A stretch of 64,000 nt of DNA, taken from assembly GCA_964411985.1 (NCBI GenBank), contig CAYPNF010000034.1, positions 1 through 64,000 of the forward strand, in the 5' to 3' direction. Positions 18,568 through 26,873 of this stretch are shown in pieces. Position 1 is the first letter of the stretch; every line of letters starts with the position of its first letter. A model generated the notes under the pieces. The model ran no database searches, had not been told where the DNA came from, and saw only the letters and a list, made by a program, of their open reading frames with translations. Origin of the DNA: CAYPNF01 sp964411985. GTDB lineage: Bacteria > Verrucomicrobiota > Verrucomicrobiia > Limisphaerales > J093. Made by a program: the position numbers and the translations under genes.

Positions 18568-20574
18568 ATGAAATCCGCCATTCCTGCCGCCGATTTTACT
18601 TCCATGCTCCACGAGGTGCGCGTTTTCCCTCCCGCGCCCTCTTTCAGTAGCCGCGCACGCTTGGGGTCGATGGAGGAGTACCGCCGTCTTTATCAGGAGT
18701 CCGTGGAGAATCCCGACGGTTTCTGGGACAAGCAGGCGACGGCAGAGTTGGTCTGGTTTGAGCCTTACCAAAAGGTGCTTCGCTGGAAAGAGCCTGTCGC
18801 AGAGTGGTTTGTGGGGGGGAAACTGAACCTTTGTTACAACTGCCTGGATCGCCACCTGGACACCTCTCTGGCAAACAAGGCGGCGTTGATCTGGGAGGGC
18901 GAGCCCGCAGCCCCGGGTCGGCCCGGCGAAGAACGCACTTTCACTTATCGCCAGCTTCACCGTGAGGTCTGCCTCTTTGCCAACGTTCTCAAGAGCCAGG
19001 GAGTAGGGAAGGGGGACCGCGTGATCCTTTATCTTCCCATGGTTCCCGAAGCGGCGATTGCCATGCTCGCCTGTGCGCGGATCGGAGCGATCCATTCGGT
19101 GGTGTTCGGTGGCTTTAGTGCCCAGTCGGTGGCCGACCGTATCCATGACTGCCAAGCCAAATTGGTGGTTACCGCCGACGGCGGGTTTCGGCGGGGGACG
19201 GTTGTTCCTCTGAAGAAGAGTGTGGATGAAGCCCTGGAATTGAGGTCGCCGGAGGGGGTGTGGCTGGCAGAGAGCGTTACCAAGGTGATTACGCTCCGCC
19301 GAACCGGCACGGAGATTTCCATGCACGCGGGTCGAGATTCCTGGTGGCATGAAGAGGTCGCGAAGGCCAGCCCCGTTTGCCCGGCGGAGAGCCTGGATAG
19401 CGAGACACCCCTCTTCATTCTTTACACCAGTGGGTCGACCGGAAAACCAAAAGGCATTTTCCATACCACTGCGGGGTATCTGCTGGGGGCCAAACTCACC
19501 AGCAAGTTCGTCTTCGATCTGCGTGAGCGCGATGTGTACTGGTGTACCGCTGACGTGGGTTGGGTGACAGGCCACAGTTATGTGGTGTACGGCCCTTTAG
19601 CGAATGGTGCGACTACGTTGATGTACGAGGGGGCTCCGAACTGGCCGGAACCCGATCGGTTCTGGCGGATCATTGCCAAACACCATGTCAGCATTTTCTA
19701 CACGGCTCCCACCGCGATTCGCGCTTTCATGAAATGGGGCAACCAATGGCCAGAAAAGCATGATCTCAGTTCGTTGCGGTTGTTGGGCAGTGTGGGCGAG
19801 CCGATCAACCCCGAAGCCTGGATTTGGTACCACGAAGTGATTGGCAAGAAACAGTGCCCGATCGTCGATACCTGGTGGCAAACCGAAACGGGAGCGATCA
19901 TGATCAGCCCCATTCCCGGTGTCACCCCCACGAAACCCGGATCCGCCACGCTACCCTTCTTTGGCGTGATTCCCGAAGTGGTGGACGACCAGGGAAAGGC
20001 AGTGCCTCCCAATACCGGCGGAAAACTGGTCATCCGGCGTCCCTGGCCCAGCATGCTCCGGGGGATTTGGGGTGATCCCAAGCGGTATCAGGAAGTTTAT
20101 TGGAGCGAGGTGCGCCACTGCTACTTCACTGGGGATGGCTGTCGCAAGGACGAAGATGGGTATTTCTGGATCGTGGGCCGGATCGACGACGTCCTCAACG
20201 TCGCTGGACATCGCATCGGAACCGCCGAGGTGGAGAGCGCGTTGGTAAGCCACCCGCGGGTGGCGGAGGCCGCGGTGGTGGGCAGGCCGGATGAACTGAA
20301 AGGGCAGGCTTTGGTGGCCTTCGTCACTTTGCGTTCCGGAGTGCAACCCTCGCCCCAGCTTCTGCAGGAACTCCGCGAACACGTGGCCAAGGAGATTGGG
20401 CCAGTCGCGAAACCCGATGATATACGCTTCACGGACACCCTGCCCAAGACCCGGTCAGGGAAGATCATGCGACGCTTGTTGAAGCAGATTGCGGTGGGGG
20501 CGGAAATCAAGGGAGACACTACCACCTTGGAGGATTTCTCCGTTCTTCAAAAGCTGAGCGCAAAAGACGAATAG
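18568..20574 (+). CDS. acs: Acetyl-CoA synthetase (AMP-forming)
   Basis: Acs converts acetate, ATP and CoA to acetyl-CoA through an acetyl-AMP intermediate. The 668-residue length is standard. Motifs include the P-loop-like YTSGSTGKPKGI, the Trp-gate region DTWWQTETG, YFTGDGCRKDEDGYFWI and the hinge GRIDDVLNVAGHR. The C-terminal catalytic Lys lies in KTRSGKIMRR, the site that protein acetyltransferases modify in other bacteria. It is divergent from the glycosidase-glycosyltransferase fusion with a 97-base gap and ends 9 bases from the convergent sigma54 activator gene. Confidence 0.97.
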   Translation: MKSAIPAADFTSMLHEVRVFPPAPSFSSRARLGSMEEYRRLYQESVENPDGFWDKQATAELVWFEPYQKVLRWKEPVAEWFVGGKLNLCYNCLDRHLDTSLANKAALIWEGEPAAPGRPGEERTFTYRQLHREVCLFANVLKSQGVGKGDRVILYLPMVPEAAIAMLACARIGAIHSVVFGGFSAQSVADRIHDCQAKLVVTADGGFRRGTVVPLKKSVDEALELRSPEGVWLAESVTKVITLRRTGTEISMHAGRDSWWHEEVAKASPVCPAESLDSETPLFILYTSGSTGKPKGIFHTTAGYLLGAKLTSKFVFDLRERDVYWCTADVGWVTGHSYVVYGPLANGATTLMYEGAPNWPEPDRFWRIIAKHHVSIFYTAPTAIRAFMKWGNQWPEKHDLSSLRLLGSVGEPINPEAWIWYHEVIGKKQCPIVDTWWQTETGAIMISPIPGVTPTKPGSATLPFFGVIPEVVDDQGKAVPPNTGGKLVIRRPWPSMLRGIWGDPKRYQEVYWSEVRHCYFTGDGCRKDEDGYFWIVGRIDDVLNVAGHRIGTAEVESALVSHPRVAEAAVVGRPDELKGQALVAFVTLRSGVQPSPQLLQELREHVAKEIGPVAKPDDIRFTDTLPKTRSGKIMRRLLKQIAVGAEIKGDTTTLEDFSVLQKLSAKDE

Positions 20575-20583
20575 GGTGGCCGG

Positions 20584-22002
20584 TCAACTTGACTCGCCTT
20601 GCTTTCCACCCTGGATTCCGGCGAGTCGGTACCGAACGATGTCACGTGAGACCCCTAGCAGACGCGCTGCGGCGGAGACGTTATCCCCTGCTTGCTGAAC
20701 CGCTTTCAGCACCAGTTGATCTATCGCCTTCTCGAGGGAGAATCCCTGGTCCGGAAACACAAAAGACGGGTTGAGCCATGCTTCCTTCGACTCGGGAGAA
20801 GTGGGTGGCGATGCACTTCGATTGCCGGGCAGGTGTTCGAAGCCCACTTCCGTCTCGTCGCTAAAGACCACGGCCCGCTCCAGCTCGTGCGAAAGTTCCC
20901 GCACATTTCCGGGCCATCCGTAACCCAGTAGGCGCTTTTTGCCGGCTTCACTGATTCGTTTCTGAGGAAGCCGATGCCGCCGACAGAGCTTTTCCAGAAG
21001 CACTTCTGCCATCCTGAGCACGTCATTTCCCCTTTCACGGAGTGGTGGTAGGGATAGGCGAAACAAGTCCAACCGGTGCAAGAGGTCTTCCCGAAACTGA
21101 CCCGTTCTCACCAACCCTCCCAAATCTCGGTTGCTCGCTGCGATGACTCGCACATCGACCGGGATCGATTTGTTCCCGCCGACGCGCCGGATTCGCTGGT
21201 CTTCGATCGCCATCAAGACCTTCGCCTGCAGTGCCAGGCTCAAGCTGGGGATTTCGTCCAGGAAGAGTGTGCTCCCATGGGCCGCCTCAAACAACCCCAT
21301 ACGGGCCGAGCGCGCATCCGTAAACGCCCCCTTCTCGTGCCCAAACAGCTCCGACTCCGCCAGAGTCTCTGGCAGGGCTGAACAGTTGACCTCCACCCAT
21401 GCCTGACTGGAGCGTGGGCCATTCTGGTGGATCCAACGGGCGACCGAGCTTTTTCCGGTGCCGGTTTCCCCGATCAAGAGGACCGGCGAAAGCTGAGTCT
21501 GGACACGCTCATCCGCCGCCAGAATCCTCCGTAATTGTGCCTCCACCGCCGCCAGGGCCTCCCCAAACACGAACTCCGCCGAACCGGCGTCGTTGCGCCG
21601 GTGCTCAGTCAACCGGGCCGTCTGCTTCGCCCTTTTGGCGCGGGCAAGCACCAGGGGGAGTTCCGCGGTTTCGAATGGCTTCACCAGGTAGTCCAAGGCC
21701 CCCATTCGGATGGCCTCCACTGCCCCGTTGACGCCGCCATCGGCGGTCATCACGACGACCCCAGTTCCCGCCGGAACAACCTTTTGTTGCAGTAGGTCGG
21801 TTCCCAGCCCGTCGGGCAGATTCACATCCACCAGCGCAAAATCAAAACTCAGATTACGCAGGACCTCGCGGGCAGCTTCGAGGCTGCCTGCCACCGTGAC
21901 GTCGGCCCCGAGTCGTTCCAAGGCCGCGCGGAGTTGCTTGCGAAGCAGCACGTCGTCCTCAACGATCAGGAGACTCAGGCTTGATAACATGGGCGTATCC
22001 AT
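20584..22002 (-). CDS. NtrC-family sigma54-dependent response regulator
   Basis: This 472-residue transcription activator has three domains. The receiver shows LLIVEDDV, the phosphoacceptor Asp in FALVDVNLPDG and DYLVKPF. The AAA+ domain has Walker A GETGTGKSS, Walker B LFLDEI and the sigma54-contact loop. The C-terminus is a Fis-type helix-turn-helix (NVSAAARLLGVSRDIVRYRL). The loop that is GAFTGA in most activators reads GAFTDA here. The start is the ATG at 22000-22002; an ATG four codons later is possible. No sensor kinase gene is adjacent, so it is an orphan regulator. The nearby acs is a plausible target only by position. Confidence 0.93.
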   Translation of the reverse strand: MDTPMLSSLSLLIVEDDVLLRKQLRAALERLGADVTVAGSLEAAREVLRNLSFDFALVDVNLPDGLGTDLLQQKVVPAGTGVVVMTADGGVNGAVEAIRMGALDYLVKPFETAELPLVLARAKRAKQTARLTEHRRNDAGSAEFVFGEALAAVEAQLRRILAADERVQTQLSPVLLIGETGTGKSSVARWIHQNGPRSSQAWVEVNCSALPETLAESELFGHEKGAFTDARSARMGLFEAAHGSTLFLDEIPSLSLALQAKVLMAIEDQRIRRVGGNKSIPVDVRVIAASNRDLGGLVRTGQFREDLLHRLDLFRLSLPPLRERGNDVLRMAEVLLEKLCRRHRLPQKRISEAGKKRLLGYGWPGNVRELSHELERAVVFSDETEVGFEHLPGNRSASPPTSPESKEAWLNPSFVFPDQGFSLEKAIDQLVLKAVQQAGDNVSAAARLLGVSRDIVRYRLAGIQGGKQGESS

Positions 22003-22104
22003 ATCTTTGTTATGCCTGTCACCGATCGCGCTGACGAATGCAAAATTGCGTCGTTGGAAGTTCGCAGTCCCACACTCTCCTAAGCAGATGGAACCCCGCA
22101 TGCC

Positions 22105-22125
22105 TTTTCAAAACGGTTTTCAAAA
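22105..22125. repeat. Two TTTTCAAAA 9-mers at 12-base period
   Basis: TTTTCAAAA-CGG-TTTTCAAAA sits between the response regulator start and tRNA-Cys, in a region used by both promoters. Each unit is nearly palindromic. It could be a binding site for the regulator or an UP-like element for the tRNA promoter. Confidence 0.35.
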
Positions 22126-22129
22126 AGAC

Positions 22130-22157
22130 TTGCGCCTGTTCCCGTCTACGATACTTT
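22130..22157 (+). promoter_or_regulatory. Sigma70-like promoter candidate for tRNA-Cys
   Basis: TTGCGC at 22130-22135 and TACTTT at 22152-22157 are separated by 16 bases and end 14 bases before the tRNA. The match to consensus is moderate. Position is the main support. Confidence 0.35.
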
Positions 22158-22171
22158 GTCCCTTCTTCCTT

Positions 22172-22246
22172 GGCGGGGTAGCCAAGTGGTAAGGCAGGGC
22201 TCTGCAAAAGCCTTATGCGTCGGTTCGATTCCGTCCCCCGCCTCCA
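22172..22246 (+). tRNA. tRNA-Cys (anticodon GCA)
   Basis: A cloverleaf can be folded by eye. The 7-bp acceptor stem is GGCGGGG with CCCCGCC. The anticodon arm is GGGCT-CTGCAAA-AGCCT with GCA in the loop. The T arm contains GGTTCGATTCC. A T discriminator and an encoded CCA end at 22246. Its 3' half is the likely integration target of the island that starts immediately downstream. Confidence 0.95.
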
Positions 22247-22292
22247 ACTCTAACATATTGTTCATCAGCGAGTTGCAGATTCCAGAGACGGC

Positions 22293-22316
22293 AAGTGCCA
22301 GTGAAAGTGCCAGTGA
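22293..22316 (+). repeat. Tandem 12-mer between tRNA-Cys and the integrase gene
   Basis: AAGTGCCAGTGA occurs twice without a spacer in the 213-base leader between tRNA-Cys and the integrase. Direct repeats in this place are often arm-type sites for the integrase. That role is inferred. Confidence 0.45.
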
Positions 22317-22459
22317 ATTCATTACCGGGCCGCGACTCAGCAATTACCCCGGTACTACTTGGCAACAACTGGTGAAGGCGGGATTCGCAGCCCGCAACGT
22401 GTAGCGGATACACCTGATGCCACACGAAATTCCGTAGGCTCCGGCGAAAAACTGAGCCT

Positions 22460-23542
22460 ATGAAACGCCGCTTCATTCTCTACCGGCGCAAGCACGGTGG
22501 CATGTTCTACCTCGAAGACACCCAGACTCGGAAGCAGGAGAGTCTGGGAACCAGAAATCGTGTGGAAGCGCTTGCCCTCCTGAACGCGCGCAACGAAGCC
22601 GTCCGCCAACCACAACTGAACCTCCACATCGCGCGCGCTTACCTTGCCGCGTCGGACCCCGGGGCGGTTGATCGAACCTGGCGTGTCCCATTCGAGGAAA
22701 TCGGGAAAGCAAAAAAGGGGACGACGCAAGACCGCTGGCTGCGAGCACTCAAGGATGATGCCCTTGATCTCATTCGCGACCTGCCGCTACTGCAAACCCG
22801 CCCAGAACACCTGCTCAAGGTGATGGAGGATGGCACGGTTTCGACCAACGTCTTTTTGCGTCGCATCCACAACTATGCGGTGGACGTGGGATGGCTCCCC
22901 TGGCCTTTGATTCCCAAGAAGCATTGGCCCAGAATCGATTTTCGCGAGAAACGGGCCATCACTTTGGAGGAACACCAAGCGATTCTCGACCACGAGCCGA
23001 ACCCTGACCGAAGGGCGTTCTACCAGCTTTGCTGGCTACTGGGAGCATCGCAGTCTGACGTGGCGTTTCTCGCTTCCGAGAATGTGGACTGGGCGGCGCA
23101 AGTCATCGGTTTCGCGAGGCAGAAGACGAAGACGGTTTCCATGATTCATTTTGGCAGCGAAGTTGAAGCTGTCTTGAAGACACTGCCTGCGGTGGGTCCG
23201 CTCTTTCCGAAACTGCGCAAACTGAATTCCGGGCATCGCGCGACCGAATTCACGCGTGTCTGCCACCGCGCCGGGGTGAAGGGAGTGACCCTACACAGCT
23301 ACCGCTACGCCTGGGCGGAGCGCGCAAAGCAATGCGGCTACCCGGAGCGGTTCGCACAGGAGGCCCTTGGTCACAACAGCAAGGCGGTGCATCGGGCCTA
23401 TTCGCGCAAGGCCAAGGTGAAGCTTCCGTCATTAGAGAACTATGAAAAACAGGCGGCTGCCGGGAACCTCATTCCCTTTCACGCGCCGCGGGTGACCCCT
23501 GCGGAACAGCCGTCCCATCGAGCCCAGGGCCAGATCGCCTGA
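22460..23542 (+). CDS. Tyrosine-type site-specific recombinase (island integrase)
   Basis: This 360-residue integrase lies 213 bases downstream of tRNA-Cys in the same direction, the classical arrangement for an element integrated in a tRNA gene. The N-terminal part (KRRFILYRRKHGGMFYLEDT) is an arm-binding-like domain. In the catalytic domain the Lys loop (RQKTKT), HSYRYAWAERA with His and the second Arg, LGHNSKAVHRAY with the third His and the Tyr nucleophile are present. The first catalytic Arg is not evident: the motif reads GASQSDVAFL where GxRxSE is usual. I have the impression that this Q variant is common in Verrucomicrobiota integrases. A strong terminator follows. Confidence 0.9.
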   Translation: MKRRFILYRRKHGGMFYLEDTQTRKQESLGTRNRVEALALLNARNEAVRQPQLNLHIARAYLAASDPGAVDRTWRVPFEEIGKAKKGTTQDRWLRALKDDALDLIRDLPLLQTRPEHLLKVMEDGTVSTNVFLRRIHNYAVDVGWLPWPLIPKKHWPRIDFREKRAITLEEHQAILDHEPNPDRRAFYQLCWLLGASQSDVAFLASENVDWAAQVIGFARQKTKTVSMIHFGSEVEAVLKTLPAVGPLFPKLRKLNSGHRATEFTRVCHRAGVKGVTLHSYRYAWAERAKQCGYPERFAQEALGHNSKAVHRAYSRKAKVKLPSLENYEKQAAAGNLIPFHAPRVTPAEQPSHRAQGQIA

Positions 23543-23849
23543 GCCCTTTGGACCCACGCCCGCAGGCTTGCCGCTTGCGGGCGTTTTCTTTCCTCCAGTG
23601 ACCAGCGACGGCGTCGGTTGCGCGGATCAGCCACTTTTCGTCTCGCCGAAGCTGCTCCAGGGCGGCCGTGGCGAAAAACTTGGTTGCGTTGCGAGCCGGA
23701 TGGCCCAGCGGTTTCAGCAGCCCGGTAGCAGAGAGGATGGTGATCTCGTGCGGCTCGAAACCGAGATACCAGGCCGCTTGACTCGCGTTCAGGCGCGCCG
23801 GGGCGATCTTCCAGTTCAGGAACTCGGCCTGTTGCTCGACAGCATTCAT
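23469..23849 (-). CDS. Small DNA-binding-like protein, function unknown
   Basis: The frame reads MNAVEQQAEFLNWKIAPARL then NASQAAWYLGFEPHEITIL and LKPLGHPARNATKFFATAAL. This resembles a helix-turn-helix followed by a wing, as in MerR/excisionase-type proteins. Small proteins of this sort are common beside integrases. The last third (ACGRGSKGLRRSGPG onward) is read through the terminator and the antisense of the integrase 3' end, so the true protein may end earlier through a frameshift. The frame is open further upstream to 23978. The start at 23849 follows GGAGG at a distance of 16 bases. It may be a recombination directionality factor. Confidence 0.5.
   Translation of the reverse strand: MNAVEQQAEFLNWKIAPARLNASQAAWYLGFEPHEITILSATGLLKPLGHPARNATKFFATAALEQLRRDEKWLIRATDAVAGHWRKENARKRQACGRGSKGLRRSGPGLDGTAVPQGSPAARERE
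23556..23590 (+). terminator. Rho-independent terminator of the integrase gene
   Basis: ACGCCCGCAGG pairs with CTTGCGGGCGT around a short loop and runs into TTTTCTTT. The stem is 9 bp perfect, extended by a wobble pair and two further pairs. It begins 13 bases after the integrase stop. Confidence 0.85.
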
Positions 23850-24178
23850 GCGACACAGGATAAATCCTCCGGAGGCACTTCTTGGTGTATCGCAGACACA
23901 ATAGAGACCCTCGCCGGGATGCACGGTGCTGCGTGCGGGCATTGTCAGTTCTGCCTCGGTCGTTCGTAGAATGGCCACGTCGGTTTTGTTGGGCGCCCAA
24001 GTTGCGTGCTGGCTTGCTCGCCACCGCGAAATCCTTCCCGACGCTTCAACCTGCTTGAATCGGTTCCATCTGGATTTGTTCTGGTCTCCCTGGACAGGGT
24101 TCTGCTATCCTCCGCCGCAACTCGCATTCGCTCGGTTCTTCCGCGCTGCTGGCGCGGCTTTCCGAGCATGGAGACTAT

Positions 24179-24409
24179 ATGCAAGAACGATGGCTATCGG
24201 TCGAAGAGATTGCGGCGCACCTGGGCGTCAATCGGGATACCATTTACAAATGGATCACCCGCAAGAAAATGCCCGCCCACAAGCTTGGACGGCTGTGGAA
24301 GTTCCTCGCCTCCGAAGTTGACCAGTGGGTCAAGGGCGGCCATGCCGCGGAGGATGTCCCTACCACCGCACCTGCGGCCGCCACCAAACGAAAAATGCGC
24401 CACCACTGA
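24179..24409 (+). CDS. Excisionase-family helix-turn-helix protein
   Basis: This 76-residue protein has the MerR-like winged helix of excisionases: ERWLSVEEIAAHLGVNRDTI then YKWITRKKMPAHKLGRLWKF. The recognition helix is in NRDTIYKW and the wing in GRLWKF. In integrated elements such proteins bend DNA for excision or regulate the int promoter. It starts 330 bases downstream of the divergent small gene; the gap 23850-24178 shows no gene and presumably holds both promoters. The next gene is a broken helicase. Confidence 0.85.
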   Translation: MQERWLSVEEIAAHLGVNRDTIYKWITRKKMPAHKLGRLWKFLASEVDQWVKGGHAAEDVPTTAPAAATKRKMRHH

Positions 24410-24468
24410 ACTGTCACCCAAAACCGTCGCTTCACCAGATCGCACCTGCCACCTCCAATAAACGTCGC

Positions 24469-25162
24469 ATGAATGTCTTCGATCTACGGCAACGACTGGT
24501 GAGCGACTACGCACACTATACCAAAAGCTTCATCAAGATCGCCGACCCGACCATCCTCGCCAAAGTCGATTCCGAACTGGACGCCGGTACATTTTGGCCG
24601 GAACCCCTGCTTCAACTGAATCCGACCTTCCAGCCCGGTGGAACAATCGACGACCTCGTTGCTGACGGAAATCTCCACCGCGAATGCGCCAGGATCTTTC
24701 GCATCGACAAAACGAAAACCGACCTCGCCGGCAAACAACTGCTTCTCCACACCCACCAGACCGAGGGCATCCGGAAAGCCAAGAAGAACAAGTCCTACGT
24801 TCTCACCAGCGGCACTGGCTCAGGCAAGAGCCTGACTTACATCGTCCCTATCGTGGACCACGTCCTGCGGCACGGTTCAGGACAAGGCGATCGTGGTTTG
24901 TCCCATGAACGCCCTGGCCAACAGCCAGGACGAGGAGCTTGGCAAGTTCCTGAAACAAGGATACCCGGAAGGGAAGCCCCCAGTTCGTTTCGCCCGTTAC
25001 ACCGGTCAGGAGAAAGGGCCGGAGCGTGACGCTACCCTCCAGGTTCAGGCCCACGAGCGTGTCCGTGAGGCAACTCGCCACCGCGCCAAAGTCCGCATTG
25101 AACCCGTCCTGCCCGTGGACATCCTGGGCGCATATCTGTTGCTGCCAGTCCTGCTAGGATGA
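24469..25162 (+). pseudogene. Remnant of a large DEAD/DEAH helicase, frameshifted and internally deleted
   Basis: The frame starts at the ATG at 24469 with FDLRQRLVSDYAHYTKSFIK and continues through HTHQTEGIRKA (Q motif) to Walker A SGTGSGKSLTYIVPIVDHVL. Near 24885 a one-base shift moves the coding sequence to another frame that reads KAIVVCPMNALANSQ and RFARYTGQE (motif Ia and beyond). Helicase similarity then stops near 25030, well before a DEAH box. A final RIEPVLPVDILGAYLLLP looks like the C-terminus of a protein of the same kind, implying an internal deletion of more than a kilobase. The intact relatives I have in mind are 1000-2000 residue defence-island helicases, some with DUF1998. 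Which system is not certain. Confidence 0.7.
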
Positions 25163-25169
25163 GACATAA

Positions 25170-26759
25170 ATGCCAAGAACTATGAGTCGTCTAAGAATCT
25201 TTATCAGTTCCGTGCAGAAAGAATTCGCGGTTGAACGCCGCGCCATCCGCTCGTTCGTGGAAAACGATGCCCTTTTGCGTCGCTTCTTCGACGTGTTTCT
25301 ATTTGAAAACGTCCCAGCCTCCAGTCGGCGGGCGGACGAAGTCTATCTGACTGAAGTGGACGGTTGTGATGTGTATCTTGGCTTATTTGGCAACGACTAC
25401 GGGTTTGAAGACGCGGAGGGGGTGTCTCCAACCGAGCGTGAATTTGACCGTGCCACGGCGCAAGGCAAAACGCGGCTCATCTTCGTCAAAGGCTCCGACG
25501 ACCGGGTACGCCATCCGAAGATGCAAACCCTCGTCCGCAAGGCGGGAGCGCAACTCATCCGGCGGCGCTTCTCGGCAATCCCGGAACTCACGGCCGCGCT
25601 CAGTGCCAGTCTGGTGGAGCATCTGGTCGCAAAAGGATTGGTGCAGGACCGCCCATTCGAGCAACAGCCATGTCCCGATGCCACCCTGGATGATATCGAC
25701 CCCAAGGCGGTCGCTGCCTTTGTGCGCCGGGCCAGGGAAGAACGGCAGTTTCCTTTGTCCGAAGGCGCCGCAGTGGCCGACGTTCTGACCCATCTTAACC
25801 TGCTGTTGGGCGGACAGCCCACCAAAGCCGCCGTCCTGTTGTTCGGACGCAATCCGCAGCGTTTTCTTCCCAGCGCCGAGGTGCGGTGCATGCACTTCCA
25901 CGGCACGGAAATCGCCCGTCCCGTTCCCTTCTATCGTATTTTCAAGGGCAACCTCTTCGAGCAGGTGGACATGGCCCACGATTTCGTGATGTCCAAACTC
26001 GACCGCAGCGTTGGCACCCGTGCGCAGAGCGCGCAGGCCCCCGTCCGCCTCGAAATTCCGCCCGACGTGGTCCGCGAGGCCATCGTCAATGCCATCGCCC
26101 ATCGTGAGTACGCGTCCGACGCCGCAGTCCAGGTTTCCGTATTTGCCGACCGCTTCGAGGTGTGGAACCCCGGCCAGCTTCCGCCGCCCCTGACCCCCGA
26201 GAAGCTCCGCCATCCGCACAGCTCCATCGCCCGCAACCATCGCCTCTGCGAGGTGCTCTTCCTCGCTCGCTACATCGAAAAGTTCGGCACCGGCACCCTG
26301 ATGATGATCCGCGAGAGCCTTGCTCACGCCCTGCCCGAACCTGACTTTGTCCAACAGGCCGGCGAATTAGTCACCACCGTCTGGCGCGACTGGCTGACGG
26401 AGCAGAGGCTGGCTGCCTGCTCGCTCACAGAACGCCAGCGAGCCGCTATTGCTCACCTCAAGAAAACCGGTTCGATCACCAGTAGTGACTACCAGAAGCT
26501 CACGGGGGCGCCTCCCAGATCAACCACCCGCGATCTGGAGGACTTGGTCAAGAAGGGCTTGCTGCAAAAATTGGGCACAGTGGGGCGTGGCGCTCGTTAT
26601 GTGCCCTACGGCAAACCGGCCATCAACCAGCCAAATCGGCCAACCGCAACTGGCGCGGAATCGGCCACAAATCGGCCAAATCGGCCAACCCCTCAGCCAC
26701 CTCCGGCAAAGCCACGCCGGGCCACGGTAACAACCCATCGGAAAGGAAAGGTGAAATGA
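25170..26759 (+). CDS. DUF4062 plus RecG-like ATP-binding (HATPase_c_4) protein
   Basis: This is a 529-residue protein with an N-terminal DUF4062 domain (SRLRIFISSVQKEFAVERRA, residues 5-110), a TIR-like fold common in defence-associated proteins. A linker follows, then a C-terminal domain of the RecG-like/AlbA-associated ATP-binding type (LLFGRNPQRFLPSAEVRC near 235 and PPDVVREAIVNAIAHREY near 300). A winged helix comes next (SITSSDYQKLTGAPPRSTTR near 435). The last 50 residues are low-complexity and come from repeats of AAATCGGCCAA in the DNA. AGGATGAG stands 10 bases before the start. It is intact beside a ruined helicase. Function is unknown; a nucleotide sensor with an NAD-type effector or transcription regulator are both possible. 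Confidence 0.8.
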   Translation: MPRTMSRLRIFISSVQKEFAVERRAIRSFVENDALLRRFFDVFLFENVPASSRRADEVYLTEVDGCDVYLGLFGNDYGFEDAEGVSPTEREFDRATAQGKTRLIFVKGSDDRVRHPKMQTLVRKAGAQLIRRRFSAIPELTAALSASLVEHLVAKGLVQDRPFEQQPCPDATLDDIDPKAVAAFVRRAREERQFPLSEGAAVADVLTHLNLLLGGQPTKAAVLLFGRNPQRFLPSAEVRCMHFHGTEIARPVPFYRIFKGNLFEQVDMAHDFVMSKLDRSVGTRAQSAQAPVRLEIPPDVVREAIVNAIAHREYASDAAVQVSVFADRFEVWNPGQLPPPLTPEKLRHPHSSIARNHRLCEVLFLARYIEKFGTGTLMMIRESLAHALPEPDFVQQAGELVTTVWRDWLTEQRLAACSLTERQRAAIAHLKKTGSITSSDYQKLTGAPPRSTTRDLEDLVKKGLLQKLGTVGRGARYVPYGKPAINQPNRPTATGAESATNRPNRPTPQPPPAKPRRATVTTHRKGKVK

Positions 26760-26797
26760 CTCGGCTTTCGCAGCGCAGGCACGTTGCATCACGGGAA

Positions 26798-26816
26798 AAT
26801 GTTACCGGGTAACATT
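26798..26816. repeat. Perfect 19-base palindrome AATGTTACCGGGTAACATT
   Basis: Two 9-base arms flank a central G. It lies 38 bases after the DUF4062 stop and 10 bases before the integrase fossil. It resembles either a recombinase core site or a dimeric repressor operator. There is no T-run, so it is not an intrinsic terminator. Confidence 0.6.
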
Positions 26817-26826
26817 AAAATAGCCG

Positions 26827-26873
26827 GCTACGCTTGGGCCGCGCAGGCAAAGCAGTGCGGCTAGCGGACCGGG
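26827..26873 (+). pseudogene. Fossil of a tyrosine integrase gene
   Basis: The DNA GCTACGCTTGGGCCGCGC followed by AGGCAAAGCAGTGCGGCTAG aligns with the integrase gene at 23305-23350, which encodes YAWAERAKQCGYPER. Here it reads YAWAAQAKQCG then a stop. I count about 80 percent identity over 46 bases by eye. It is the remains of a second, related integrase and marks an old element boundary inside the island. Confidence 0.65.

Noticed and set aside
18562..19575. A 337-codon minus-strand frame inside acs
   Set aside because: It is the antisense of conserved acetyl-CoA synthetase codons without any recognisable motif.
26630..26710. CRISPR-like short repeats
   Set aside because: The repeated AAATCGGCCAA units lie inside the DUF4062 coding sequence, are irregularly spaced and have no spacers of constant length.
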